Shown: one piece after another, positions 45,376 to 56,700 of the stretch
How the letters are laid out: the number at the start of each line of letters is the position of its first letter
How positions within the stretch are numbered: the first letter of the stretch is position 1
NCBI GenBank assembly: GCA_006503535.1
Contig: QYRS01000007.1
Span: 806,001-870,000 of the forward strand
Direction: 5' to 3'
Source: Arthrinium phaeospermum
Taxonomy: Eukaryota > Ascomycota > Sordariomycetes > Amphisphaeriales > Apiosporaceae
DNA length: 64,000 bases
Translations under genes and position numbers: made by a program
Notes under the pieces: generated by a model
The model's input: only the letters and a program-made list of their open reading frames with translations
Told to the model about the DNA's origin: nothing
Database searches by the model: none

Positions 45376-46140
45376 TCACGCTGCGGGAGTCTTCTGGCCA
45401 GCATTTAGCTCGAGGGTGACCTGCAAAATTAGGTAAGTGACTACAATTCATACGAAAGCCAGGGCTTAAAAATCGTCTTACTGGGCCGTCATTCACCAAA
45501 GCGACTTCCATCATGGCCTGAAAGACGCCATTCTTTACCCTCTCTTCTTTGTAGCTTTGTTGCACCTTGTTAAAGAAGTAATCGTAGAGTCGTTTGGCCT
45601 CGTCGCCTCCCATGGCGCCGTGGAAATCGGGCTTGTTGCCCTTCTTTGTCTGGGCCAAAAGTGTGAACTGGGATACTGGAGGCAAAGTCAATGCATGAAC
45701 AACGACGGGCGTTGAATAACGGTACCTACCACAAAGTACTTCGCCTTCGATATCCTGTACACTCTTTTTCCACTATGCAATGGGGTAGCGGAGTTAGCAC
45801 TGGAATATGGGGGGCCAGGGAGGCAAGCCCCTGAGCGAAGGGGGAAAGGGGGCGGGGGACATGTTATGCATACCCTTCCGCCGGCTTCATCGTCCCACAG
45901 CTTCATCTTCAGCACCTTGGCTGCGAGCGAGTCTGCCTCCTTCTCCGTATCGCCCGGCGCGACGGCGGCGAACACCAAGACGCCCTTGCCGATGGACGAT
46001 ACCACCTCCTTATCTACCGTCACAGACGCGGACAGCACGCGCTGCAAAATGGCTGCATTAAGAGACAAAACACGTAATTAGAATCATGCTGTTTCTCCAT
46101 TATTTTGGCTTGTTTGTTTTCTTTTGTACCTACCTTTCAT
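45376..46140 (-). CDS. DTD1: D-aminoacyl-tRNA deacylase
   Basis: Five exons: 46140-46134 (only 7 nt), 46052-45874, 45772-45730, 45675-45482 and 45420-45376, with introns of 81, 101, 54 and 61 nt, totalling 155 residues, the normal size. The enzyme hydrolyses D-amino acids (and mischarged glycine) from tRNA, protecting translation. The first intron restores the family start MKAILQRV. The active-site motifs SQFTL (exon 4 start) and NDGPVT, with the Gly-cisPro that inspects chirality, are both present, the latter built across the last junction. KGNKPDFHGAM and SSIGKG are further family blocks. It acts as a homodimer in the cytosol. A single-frame reading would miss exons 1, 3 and 5. Confidence 0.93.
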
Positions 46141-48113
46141 GGTTGCTTAAGCTGCAGCTTTCATCTAGAATGAGTAGGGGGTGTGTGTGAGGCGGCGGCC
46201 ACGTCAAACAGCAGCGTGCGTGTGTGCGTGCGCTGGGAGACAGCCAGCAGCAGCTAACCGCAAGGTTGTCCGGTGGGCAGGTAGAGAGACGTGGGGGGAG
46301 GGGGAGGGGTGGTGGCTGGCCGGCCTACTAGGTCATGATGGATGGAAGAGATGCAGATGCGCAATGGGAATTGCCCACGTTCTGTCCTGGGAAAAAAAGG
46401 TAGATCGTGGACAGGGGGGCTTATCCAATCGTATGCTAGACCCTTCACTATAAACGAGATCTATTCGTCCCGCAAGTGCAGTCATGCGACCAGAAAGAGC
46501 ATCATGTGACGCTGATAATCCAATCTGAAGTAGCCGTTTAATTGACTCGTCTACTTCCTTCTGCTCAACATGTTGCAGGTAGACCGACATGCACGCGCGC
46601 AAGGCAGCTTCGTTTTGGCAAGGCGTGCGTTTGCAGGCGGCGCAGTGAGGTTAGGCGTTCTACCTGGTGAAGGCTGGCGACACACGTGCATATCAAAAGG
46701 CACACACATTCATATTGCGATGTACAAACGGGGTCAGAGAGCAAGAAGAGGCAGTGTCCCGAGGCAAAACGACGATCAAGACCAATTCTGTCTCTGCCCG
46801 ATATTGTCAGAACCGTATGAGCAAACGTGATTTTTTTTTAGGGAACAGGCTGTTCAATAGCGACCTCTTAGTGATGGTGGCATATGCTAGTAGGAGTCTA
46901 TGAATTGGCACCAGCGTAGGTGCATAAACTTGCACCACGAGCACGGAATACCTTCTGTAGAGAGTGTGATTAAGAATACAATATCAATTGTTTGGTACCT
47001 AGAAAGACAGGCGTGATAGTTAATAAACTGATAGCCTATCGATTGCGGGCAGATTCTCCCCGGTCGTGCACCTAAAAAATCAGGATTGGTTGGTTGGCTT
47101 CAGTGGTTATCTGCGTTTGACGGCAAGGTTGCTTCCATCCCACTGCCCTGCCACCTTTTTTGTACATTTGTGCCACGCCCCAAGCCCCTGCCAGTCCGGG
47201 TCCCTGGTGCTGTGCTGGTGTACGGCTGACTGACAAGAGCTGTGCTTGTGTGAACTATTGATTGATTGATTGAGGGTCATTGTTCCGGCCTATGAGGTAA
47301 GTTGTGTGCGTAGCGGGATCCTGGCCTAACCTTACTCGCTGCTAGCAGGAATAAGTGGCCCGCCCTTCTAATTCCACCTCACCTTACCTCTGACAGAACG
47401 TCAAATGCCTACAGCATCCACGTTGTACGTATCAACGTTTCTAAAATTGCAATTGCGAGCACCGCTTCAGCAGCCAGCTGGTCACACAGTCGCATGCTGA
47501 TTCCACATTGATCTATCAGCTTTTTGTCATTCAACCGATCGCTTGATTGATCAAGGTCCCTTCCTGCAGCTGATTGGACAGCTACGGTACTTGGCCTTTT
47601 TCCGCCGGCCCAGCCTCACTCGACAATCACACTTGCCTTGCGCCTGCCGCAGAGAGCAAACGAATTGCCATCTTCCCGTTCGCAACCCTTCGATTTTTGT
47701 CTCGGTTCACCCAAAAACCGAGCGACGAAACGTCAAAGCCGCAGCTTCGCATCCACCCCGATCTCCCACTCCTCCAGCGGCAACTGGTTTTGCTTGCCCT
47801 GCCGGCTATCTCATTGCGATCAGGTCGCCTTCTGCTCGAAACCCCAGCAGCATCACATCAGGCACCTGGCTGGCCAACCCACCTTGTATTTTCCACCTCA
47901 GTCGGACACCTCACAGCTTCGGCTACAGTCACACTGCATTCACTTTGTGTGGACGCAACGAACCCTTTCTATCGACCGACGCATCCCGAGCCTCATCGAT
48001 CGATTCATTCACAATCATACATCTAATCCTAAGGCATAGCCTTATTCTAGAATCATTACTTCCACCATCTTTATCCAGTCCTATCATCCTCCGCCACCGG
48101 ATCTTTTGTCACA
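46141..48113. other. Long divergent intergenic region DTD1/NOT3
   Basis: No gene is recognised. The last 500 bases are pyrimidine-rich on the plus strand and are probably the NOT3 leader; overlapping open frames in two registers there look like composition effects. GT-rich simple sequence occurs near 46185-46230. Confidence 0.45.
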
Positions 48114-50399
48114 ATGGCGGCACGAAAGTTGCAGCAAGAAGTAGACAAATGCTTCAAGAAGGTGGCCGAGGGCGTAGCTGAATTCGAGGCGATTTATGAG
48201 AAAATAGAACAGTCGAATAATCCCGCCCAGAAGGAGAAGCTAGAGGACAACTTGAAGCGTGAGATCAAGAAGCTCCAGCGCTTGCGAGACCAGATAAAGA
48301 CTTGGGCGGCGAGCAATGACATCAAGGACAAGGCTCCGCTGTTGGAGCACCGGAAGCTGATAGAAACGGTTGGTGTCTAACGCTACCTGAACGTGCAGTT
48401 GAACATGGCTAAAATATCATCGTCCAGCAAATGGAGAGGTTCAAGGCCGTGGAAAAGGCCATGAAGACCAAAGCGTACTCGAAAGAGGGTCTATCAGCCC
48501 AGGCGAAACTCGATCCCAAAGAGCAGGCCAAGGTCGAAATGAGCGACTTCTTGGCTGGCATGGTGGATGAGCTGGAGCAACAGATCGAGGCCCTGGAAGC
48601 CGAGAGCGAGTCGATACAAGCCACCATGAAGAAGGGCAAGACCAACACAGTGAAGGCGGACCGGATAGCAGCACTCGAGCACATCATCGAGCGACACAAA
48701 TGGCATCAATCCAAGATGGAGCTGATCCGGCGCTCTCTAGAAAACGGTGGCGTCGAAGCCGAGCAGGTGACGGATCTGGAAGAGAGCATTCGCTATTACG
48801 TATCGGATGGCATGAACGACGACTTTATCGAGGACGAGGAGCTCTACGATGACCTGAATCTCCAAGAAGACGAGGACATCTTTGGCTTGCCCGACAATGA
48901 CCGTGTTTCTTCCCAAGATACCCAGTCAATACAAGACGACACCCCCGAAACCGAGCCGCGGCCCAGTAGCTTACCAGGAAAGCCGTCGCGGACTGCCGTG
49001 GACGCAGTTGTGGCGGCTGGTCGGCGGCCGTCGGCGCAACTCAAATCTCCGTTACCGACGCTGGCGACGCTGCATAACCCCTTGTCGACTGTCACGAATG
49101 GTAGCAGTACGAGCACAAGCATGAAGGCGGCACCTTTGCCGATGCGACCTGCTGGCGAGGGTTTGAAGTATGCTTCGGCAGCTGCGGCCGCAGCGGACAA
49201 GAACAACCTTGGCATTGCTCCTCTACCTCCGCCTCCCGGATCACTGCCGGTTGTGCCTTCGACAGGCATCTCGCCCCTGCCCGGTATGCGAACAAGCGCT
49301 ACGAGTTCACCGAGTATCGCATCGATACAGCCCGTCTCCTCGGAATCAAGGCCATCTGCGCCTTCCAGCATCACCGACTCCCGGAATTCCGAACCTACAC
49401 CGATTGTCGCTGCCGTGGCTAAGAAGGAGAAGGCGGCCGCTAGGGCTGCGGGCAAGTCGCCAGCGCCGCCTGCTTCAGTATCCAAAGGTAAGTGGCTCCA
49501 CACCCACTATGTCACACAAAACATACTGATTATTGGAAAAGCTCCTCAAACAAATGGCGCCTCCAACGGCGTCAAGCCCGACAGTCAGGACGATGAAGAA
49601 GAGTCCATTTATCACCTGCCTGCGTCTTTGTCGGATCTGCTTGATTCCTTCAATGTGACTAAGAAGCGCGAATTGCCGGTCTCTTCACAAGCACATCTTA
49701 GAATGATGCATGCTTCACAAACGAGTACACCGGATCTGGTGGATGCTGATGCTCCCCGGAAGTATCGACCTGAGCATCGTCACTCTTCCTTGTCTCAATA
49801 TCCTCAGGAACCCCTGGCTATCTTCGATGACCCACGACTGTATTCTCGGATCGACCCCGATACGCTATTCTATGTCTTCTACTACAAACAGGGAACGTAT
49901 CAGCAGTATCTTGCTGCCAAGGCGCTGAAGGACCAGAGTTGGAGATTCCACAAGCAATACCAAACTTGGTTTCAACGACATGAAGAGCCGAAGTCGATCA
50001 CGGAGGAGTTCGAGCAAGGCACTTACCGCTTTTTCGATTACGAGTCCACATGGTTAGTAGCACCGTACTTGTCACACGACCTTGATTTTGCTGCCTTTGA
50101 AAAGGCATAGTGCCAGTGCACTTGAGACAGCGAAAGAGTTTTCATGTACCCAATAGTTGTTGGATCCTGTTCAGGAACCTGTATCTCATGTTTTGTTTTC
50201 TGATGGCGTTTTCATTCTGTTTTGTCTCTCTGCCTTCTGTGCTTTCTACTCTTTTTTTTTTGGCGAGGATCGGCGGTGGTCAATGTGATTCGGCGATATT
50301 TGATATGAGTTGAGCCTGTGACTAACAAAGCTTTGCAGGATGAATCGCCGGAAGGCTGACTTCAAGTTCGCCTACCGGTATCTGGAGGACGAAGTCTAG
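48114..50399 (+). CDS. NOT3: CCR4-NOT complex subunit NOT3/NOT5
   Basis: Four exons: 48114-48368, 48428-49487, 49542-50052 and 50339-50399, with introns of 59, 54 and 286 nt, totalling 628 residues. The N-terminal Not3 domain (about 1-235) is a long coiled coil starting [17 protein letters not shown] and including the family block [20 protein letters not shown] at the first junction. A Ser/Pro/Ala-rich linker follows (about 255-430). The C-terminal NOT box includes [19 protein letters not shown] and [12 protein letters not shown], ending across the last junction in [23 protein letters not shown]3/5 scaffolds the Ccr4-Caf1 deadenylase in mRNA decay and senses slow codons at the ribosome E site. 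The 20-codon last exon would be missed in a single-frame reading. The 54-nt intron is in frame without a stop, so retention would add 18 residues. Confidence 0.95.
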
Positions 50400-51334
50400 G
50401 AAGACGACGAAGCCTGAAAGGACGAAGTCTACAGGGTAGATTTGAAGTAGTCCAAGGCAATACAACTGTCGTCTTCTCGCGAGGTTAAGCTCATCGAACG
50501 TGGCAATGACATGTGCCGGCGTTGCCAGTATGCTTACAGAGGATCTCTTGTTTCAATTTCACAGGTGGTTTGCAATTTGCAACGGAGTCTGATCAGGGGC
50601 TGGTCTGCCAAATGGATTGGTCGGCGTAGGATCTGGTCATCATCAATGTTCTACTGCTAGCATACGCGTGTCTCGACACAATTTGACAATGAACCCCCAG
50701 GGTTCGTTCCCCTCTGCATATGATCTGGGTCCTTCTGAGTCTGAACAATGGTGACATGCGATTCCTACATGGGCCTAATGGGTCTTTGAGTCGACAGCGA
50801 CTTGCGTTTTGCGGTGCGTTGGTAGTTAGGCATTGCTTGGCACAACGGCAATCTAACAGCCTACAAAACCCAGGCGCAGACGCAGGTACATTAATTCAAA
50901 ACTCAGTTCTGCAGCGAACCGCCCCGTATATAGGACAGCCGTGCACATTTCTTTGGACAATATATAGGCTGTCATTAGGCGTGAGATCGGCACTCAGAAT
51001 AGCAGTGTCCCACACGGTGAGTTCCCAAGTTCTTGGTTGAGGTGCACGTTGACGGGATAGGGGGCGGCGGGACTGTTCTTATGCAGTCACCCAGGCGGCG
51101 AATAAACCAAAGGCCCTGTTTCACAATCATCATAATTCGTTATGTATGTTTCTGCAATACTGTACACCAAACTCCATCCTGGGTATAATCGCCATGCCAA
51201 CTTGTGCACTACAATCTTTTTGGCCTCGTCCCTATGCACAGCAAAAATCACTAAAAGCGAGACCAAGATTGACTGACTTCTGCGCTTTCCCGCCGAAAAC
51301 CATAACATGCTCTCCATCGGAAACAAGGTATTTA
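50400..51334. other. Convergent intergenic region NOT3/arrestin
   Basis: 3' flanks of both genes. No coding signal is recognised. Confidence 0.5.
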
Positions 51335-52906
51335 CTAATGCAGACCCGACTTTTCCGGCGGCATAGTACTTGGGTCATTCTCCGCCGTGACGCCACTGTA
51401 TGCCGGGCGGTCCGTCGGAGCAGTAAGCTCCTGCGCCATGGCCTCGTCATAACTCGGAGGCGCGTCATCGTAGTTTGGCGTGTTATTCGGACCCAGCTGG
51501 GGTGGGTAAAGCGCATCATGTGGCGGCGGCTGCTGCTGCTGCGAGGACGTGGCTACCGACTGACGGGGCGGTAATGAGGGGGGTTGTTGCGGCGTTGTTT
51601 GTTGGGGCCTGTACGAAGAGGAGTCGAGAAGTTGCGCCGGGGGCGAGATACCCGAGAAGACTTCCACCTTGGACAGCTTCAGGGGCAGGTAGAGCATCTG
51701 CGGGTAGAACACGACATTCTTGCCCTTGGGGTCGGGGAGGCCCCAGCTCAGGCCAATCTTGACTTCGAGCTCGTACCGCCGCTGGAGGTTACAAGCTGTG
51801 AAGGACGGCGCAATCGTGTTGGGCAGGGCCCGGTTCGCCCACAGGCCGTCCGGGATGACGAACTCGGAGTCGACCGGATCCTGCGGCTTGCCGACGGGGA
51901 TCTGCATGTTGGACTCGGAGCACACGACCCAGCGGGTCACCTCGGTGTTCTGCAGGTGGTGCGCCCGCACGCTGGTGAACCCGATGAGCGCGACCTCGAT
52001 CGAGATGACGTAGACCTGCGCGGTGGTCGCCTCGAGCTTCTTGGCGATCAGGCGCAGCGGGACCGGCTGGTTGCACGTGAGGATGCTCGGGAAGGGCAGG
52101 CGCGCCGACATTTCTATATTTGGGGGGTTCTCCTGCGCCTCCGCTTCGGCTGCGGCCGCGGACTTGGACCCGAAGAAGGAGCGTCGCTGTTTGTAGGGTG
52201 CGGGCGACCGCGGCTTGAAGGTGAAGGGGCGGCGCGCGAAGGCTTCTTGGTTCGTTTTGGGGGGCCGTGGCGGCTCGACGGGGAGGAATTTGAAGCCGAC
52301 TTGGTAGCGCCAGTTCTCCTTGAAGAAGCCAGGCCGTTGGATGGTGACTTTAATGTAGTAACGTATCTCGGCCTCGCGAGGGAAACCGGTCAGCGAAGGG
52401 GGCAAGGTGGACTTGACGTGTTGTAGCATCAGCTGTTTGGTTCCATCCATGGTCCTGTAGCCACCAAGCCCCAGCAGGCCCTGGTTTGTCGAGCCCCCTC
52501 CCACGCCGTTCAATTTCGACATGGCTGCGGGATCTCCGCATATATTGTTCAAAGGCAGCTTCAGTCTGAAAGGGAACTCGTGTTGCCCAGGATGTAACAC
52601 GCCGGGCATGCCGCCGACGGCTGTAGGCCCAAAGCTCCTCTCGTCGGGGTATATTTGCTGCACCAAGTAGAGCAGCTTGTGGTTCTCGGTAACGACATCT
52701 CCGTATCCGGGGCCTGGCGTAGAGGCGCGCCGGCGGTCGTACTCGAACTCTGGTGCCGAAAGGGCGGTCCTCGACTCCCCCTCTAGTTTGATGACGATGT
52801 TGCCCACATTTTCTGCCCGGTTGAGGCCCAAGAGGACCCGACCGGATACAAAGTCGAGGTTCGTGAAGAAGTCGGGCGCATTGTCGAGCGCTATGCGTAT
52901 CGACAT
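51335..52906 (-). CDS. Arrestin-like trafficking adaptor with PPxY motif
   Basis: An intronless gene of 523 residues. The N-terminal half starts like an arrestin N domain (IALDNAPDFFTNLDFVSGRVLLGL, then NIVIKLEGES), followed by an arrestin-C-like half (about 260-415: SARLPFPSILTCNQPVPLRL, VYVISIEVALIGFT). The region 430-523 is rich in Gln, Pro and Ser and contains APPSYDEA, a PPxY motif that recruits WW domains of Rsp5/HulA-type ubiquitin ligases. Such alpha-arrestins direct ubiquitylation and endocytosis of nutrient transporters in fungi. Inserts rich in Lys/Arg and Ala lie around 225-260. The closest named relative is not determinable by eye. Confidence 0.85.
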   Translation of the reverse strand: MSIRIALDNAPDFFTNLDFVSGRVLLGLNRAENVGNIVIKLEGESRTALSAPEFEYDRRRASTPGPGYGDVVTENHKLLYLVQQIYPDERSFGPTAVGGMPGVLHPGQHEFPFRLKLPLNNICGDPAAMSKLNGVGGGSTNQGLLGLGGYRTMDGTKQLMLQHVKSTLPPSLTGFPREAEIRYYIKVTIQRPGFFKENWRYQVGFKFLPVEPPRPPKTNQEAFARRPFTFKPRSPAPYKQRRSFFGSKSAAAAEAEAQENPPNIEMSARLPFPSILTCNQPVPLRLIAKKLEATTAQVYVISIEVALIGFTSVRAHHLQNTEVTRWVVCSESNMQIPVGKPQDPVDSEFVIPDGLWANRALPNTIAPSFTACNLQRRYELEVKIGLSWGLPDPKGKNVVFYPQMLYLPLKLSKVEVFSGISPPAQLLDSSSYRPQQTTPQQPPSLPPRQSVATSSQQQQPPPHDALYPPQLGPNNTPNYDDAPPSYDEAMAQELTAPTDRPAYSGVTAENDPSTMPPEKSGLH

Positions 52907-53772
52907 CGTGGGCGTGACGGGTTATTGTATATCGGTGGTGATTGGTGAGGTTGGATGGCCACACAAAAGAGACGGAAAGTCGTGCGCTCGTTTCGGTTGG
53001 ATGCGGGCCGGGTAAGACGGCTCTACGATGGCCTGACTCTGTCGGTGGTCATGTTCTTGCGGCAGGTCGCAATGCTAAAAACGTAGAGGGCAATCAAGGC
53101 TCGGTCATACTGAGGAAGAACCTGCGAAATATAAAGCTACTCCAAGAGTGTTGAAAGTGTCAGAAAAGCGCGGGCGCATCGTGTCGCAAAAGCCAAACGA
53201 TCACGGTCGCCGAGCATTTATGGAAGCTTCGGTTCGCTAAGCCTCCTACCCCACGTAATCCAGCACACGCCGCCCTGGCCTATGTCATCGTACCTTATCC
53301 TCCTTATCGCGTTCCACTTGCTAATTGCATATATGCAGTTGAACTCCCATATTAACCGCAACGAAGTCCAGTCCAACATTAATAATAATTCAATGGCTAT
53401 CAAGTGCCACTGAAGACACAAAGTCTCGAGCGAATTTGGATACCTAGCTGTTACGGGAAGCTGAACATCCCGACCGGTAAAGCTTGCAGACTGCTTGCAA
53501 TCTGATGATCGCTACGGAGTACCAAGTACTTGACTGACGACCGAGCTTCCTGAGCAACATCCCAGGACGCGCGTTATCACTCGATGGTGTGGCAGTCGGT
53601 CTTACGCTTATGCTCATGCCGAACAAGCAGAAATGCCACCCTTTTTTACAATACAGTTACTGGTGAGGCTAGATGCTTGCTTCATATTTCGAGAGCAATT
53701 CACAGCTTTCCTGTGGGTTGTCTATTCTATAGCTCCCCATTTTGACCAACCAAACCCACCAATTCTATAGAC
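52907..53772. other. Intergenic between arrestin gene and PKS
   Basis: It contains the arrestin promoter and the PKS 3' flank. Nothing else is seen. Confidence 0.5.
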
Positions 53773-56700
53773 TCAAGTTGCCTCTATCAAATTCTTCGGC
53801 AGCAAAACAGATCTAGCAGCAACGCGCTCGCAAAAGACGGTCATAGGAACGGCCGCCATGACATCAAATACAGCAATGCGTGCCTGGATCTCTCGCAATG
53901 CCCAATTCACAATCTCAATGGCCGCCAAAGAGTCAACTCCGTAACTATGCAAGACGCGTCCCGTGTCTAGATCAGAGGGTGACAAATCCATCATCTTGGC
54001 CACGCGGCCGACAAGTGCCGTCAGTACAAGTGATGTGGCATCCTGAATCGTGGTAGCCTGTGGGATCATGGCAGATAGTGGCTGCTCGTTGCCAGACCGG
54101 GCCCCGGCACTTTCGGGGCCGCCACCTCCGCCAACGCGCGCGAGCACGCCGAAGCGAGGGTCTGTCTCGAAATAGTACGGCGGGTCGATGCCCGCGGCGC
54201 GAGACCCTGCTCGCGTGCCCAGCCCCGTGACCACCCTCGCGCCGATGCCCATCTCGTCTGCCTGCATGCAGAGCCGCATCAGGACGAGTAACTTGTCCTC
54301 CCGTATACCCCACACCTTCTCCCACGTCTTGATATCTCCCTGGGCGCCGCTCTCCGCGAGCATACCCACGTCGCGCATCTGGCCGAGGTCGATACTCACT
54401 GCCGACTGGCCGCGTGCGCGGCGCGCGACGGCGAGCGCGTCTTGGAAGTTGCAGCCGGCGGCGTAGTTGCTTTGCCCACGGTTTCCGAAAACGCCCGCGT
54501 ACGAACTCAGTAATATGAAGAAGTCGACGTCGGGCAGGGCATTGCTCAGGTTCTGGCTCCCCTGCACCTTGGATCGGGTGCTTTCGGTCCATTCGCTGTA
54601 CGTCATCTTTGCGAAGAGGGCATCGCGCAGAACCGCCGCACACTGGAACACGCCACGTACGGGACCAAGCTCGGCTCTGCATCGGTCCAGGGCCGCGGCG
54701 AGCGAAGAGGGCTCTGAAATATCGCAGGCAAAGACCCTGGTTTGGACACCCTGCTCGGCAAGCTCCTCGAGAAGGTGCCGGGCCTCGGCAGAGGTCCCAG
54801 CCGAACGCGACAAAAAACACAATTTCTTGGCCCCATGGGTAGCTAGCATCCTTGCTAAGCTTCTTCCGAGGCCGCCCATGCCGCCGGCTAGGAGAATCAC
54901 GCCGTCTTCGAGCTTGAGCGGCGGCGCCGGTGAGCGGAGGACCGGGATTTGGGCGTCCGGGGTCCAGCTCAAGACCAGCTTGCCCTTGTGCTTGCCCGAC
55001 TGCAGCAGACGTAGAGCCTTCACGAGATCGGATACGGGGTACGATACCAGCGGCTCGGCCGGCTTCATAATGCCCTGGACAAGGTACGGCGCCGTTCCCT
55101 CGACGACCTCGGCCATCAGCTCCGTCTGGTTATCCCACAGATCTTGCAGGTTTACCGAGCAGAAGCTCGCGCCACGCATGAATGGCCGCATCCCCAGGCG
55201 CGTGTTGTCAACAATGTCCCGGAGCCCTATTTCGATGAAATGTCCAGAGGGGGCGATGCACTCCCAGCTTTGGTTCAGGGCCTCGCCAGCCAATGAGTTG
55301 AGCACAATATCCACGCCACGCCCACCCGTCATGGTCATGACGCCGCGCGCAAAGCCGAGGTCACGGCTGCCGAAGATGTGGTCTTCGGCCACACCGTACT
55401 TGTCGCGAACGAATCGGCGCTTCTCCTCGCTGCTGACCGTCGTGAAGACCTCGAGGTCCAGGTTTCGCGCCAGTTGCAGCGCGGCTTGGCCCACTCCGCC
55501 GGTGCCTGCGTGGATGAGCACGGTCTGGCCCTTCCGCGCTTTGGCGATGTGTACAAGACCGTACCACGCCGTGTACGATACGATGGGGAGCGCAGCCGCT
55601 TGCTCAAATGTCATGGCCGCCGGAATTTTGAAGGCGTGGGATGCTTTGCCGCGCATGACCGAGGCATGGGCGTCATTTCCAACCAGCGCCACGCGCTCGG
55701 CGACCTGCAGGTGGGTGACGGCGGATCCGACGCGACGGACGGTGCCGGCCGCCTCGATGCCTAGCGTCGGCGTGGGCAGCAGGCCCATGATGGACATGAC
55801 GTCGCGGAAGTTGAGGGCGGAGACCTGGACGTCGATCTCCACCTCGTCGGGCAACAGGGGTTTCTCGGGGGCGTCGTCTGCCCGGAACCGCACAGAGTCG
55901 AGTTGTCCGGGCTTGCCGATGGCGAGCCGGAGAGGGTGGCCGCTGGCAATCGCGTCCCCGCAGGACATCGTCTCGGGCTCCTGGGCATCGCTTGGCCCGG
56001 CGAGGCGCTCGATGTTGTGGTTGAGTGGTTCATCTGGCACAACGCGGCAGATGTGCGGGATGCCGTCCAGGATCCGGAACTCGCGTTCCCCCATGGACAT
56101 GGTGAAGACCTGCGCGATGAGCGCCGCGAGCGCTTCCGGCTGGGAGCGGGAGCCGGCATCGACGGAGATGGAGATGGGATCGAGGCCGGGCATCTCATTG
56201 TGCAGGACGCGGAGCAAGCCCGTTACCATGGCGGCCGCGGGCTTGTCCTCGTCGCTGCCGGCGACCCATGTGACGTGCAGGGCATTCTTGACGAGGTCCA
56301 CGAGCCTGTGGAAGTCCTGCTCGTTGAGCTCTTCGAGCAGCGGCTTCTCGAGCTCCACGAGGGAAATGCACCGCCTTTCGCGGACGGCTGGTGTGGCGGC
56401 GGCGTTGGCCCAAGGTACGACGACAGACTTGAAGCCGCGAGTTTGAAGCTCATGGACCAACTTCGTTTCAGTAGTGGTGGTATGCTCGCCACTGAGGATC
56501 ACAATTTCTTCCATCGCGCCTCCATTTGTTTCGGTATTTCCGTCGTCTTTGGTAATGATTCGAACAGCATACTCCTCATCTTTGAGGACCAGACTTGCCT
56601 TCAACTTGGCGGCTCGCAACTGGGGGCCAATGTCCTTCGCGGGCGCCCTGTCAACAAGGCACACCCTGCCCCATCTGGTGGGAAGCTTCACAAACAGCGC

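Noticed and set aside
47543..48181. Overlapping ORFs in the NOT3 leader
   Set aside because: They overlap the NOT3 start in other frames, lack domains and fit a pyrimidine-rich 5' leader.
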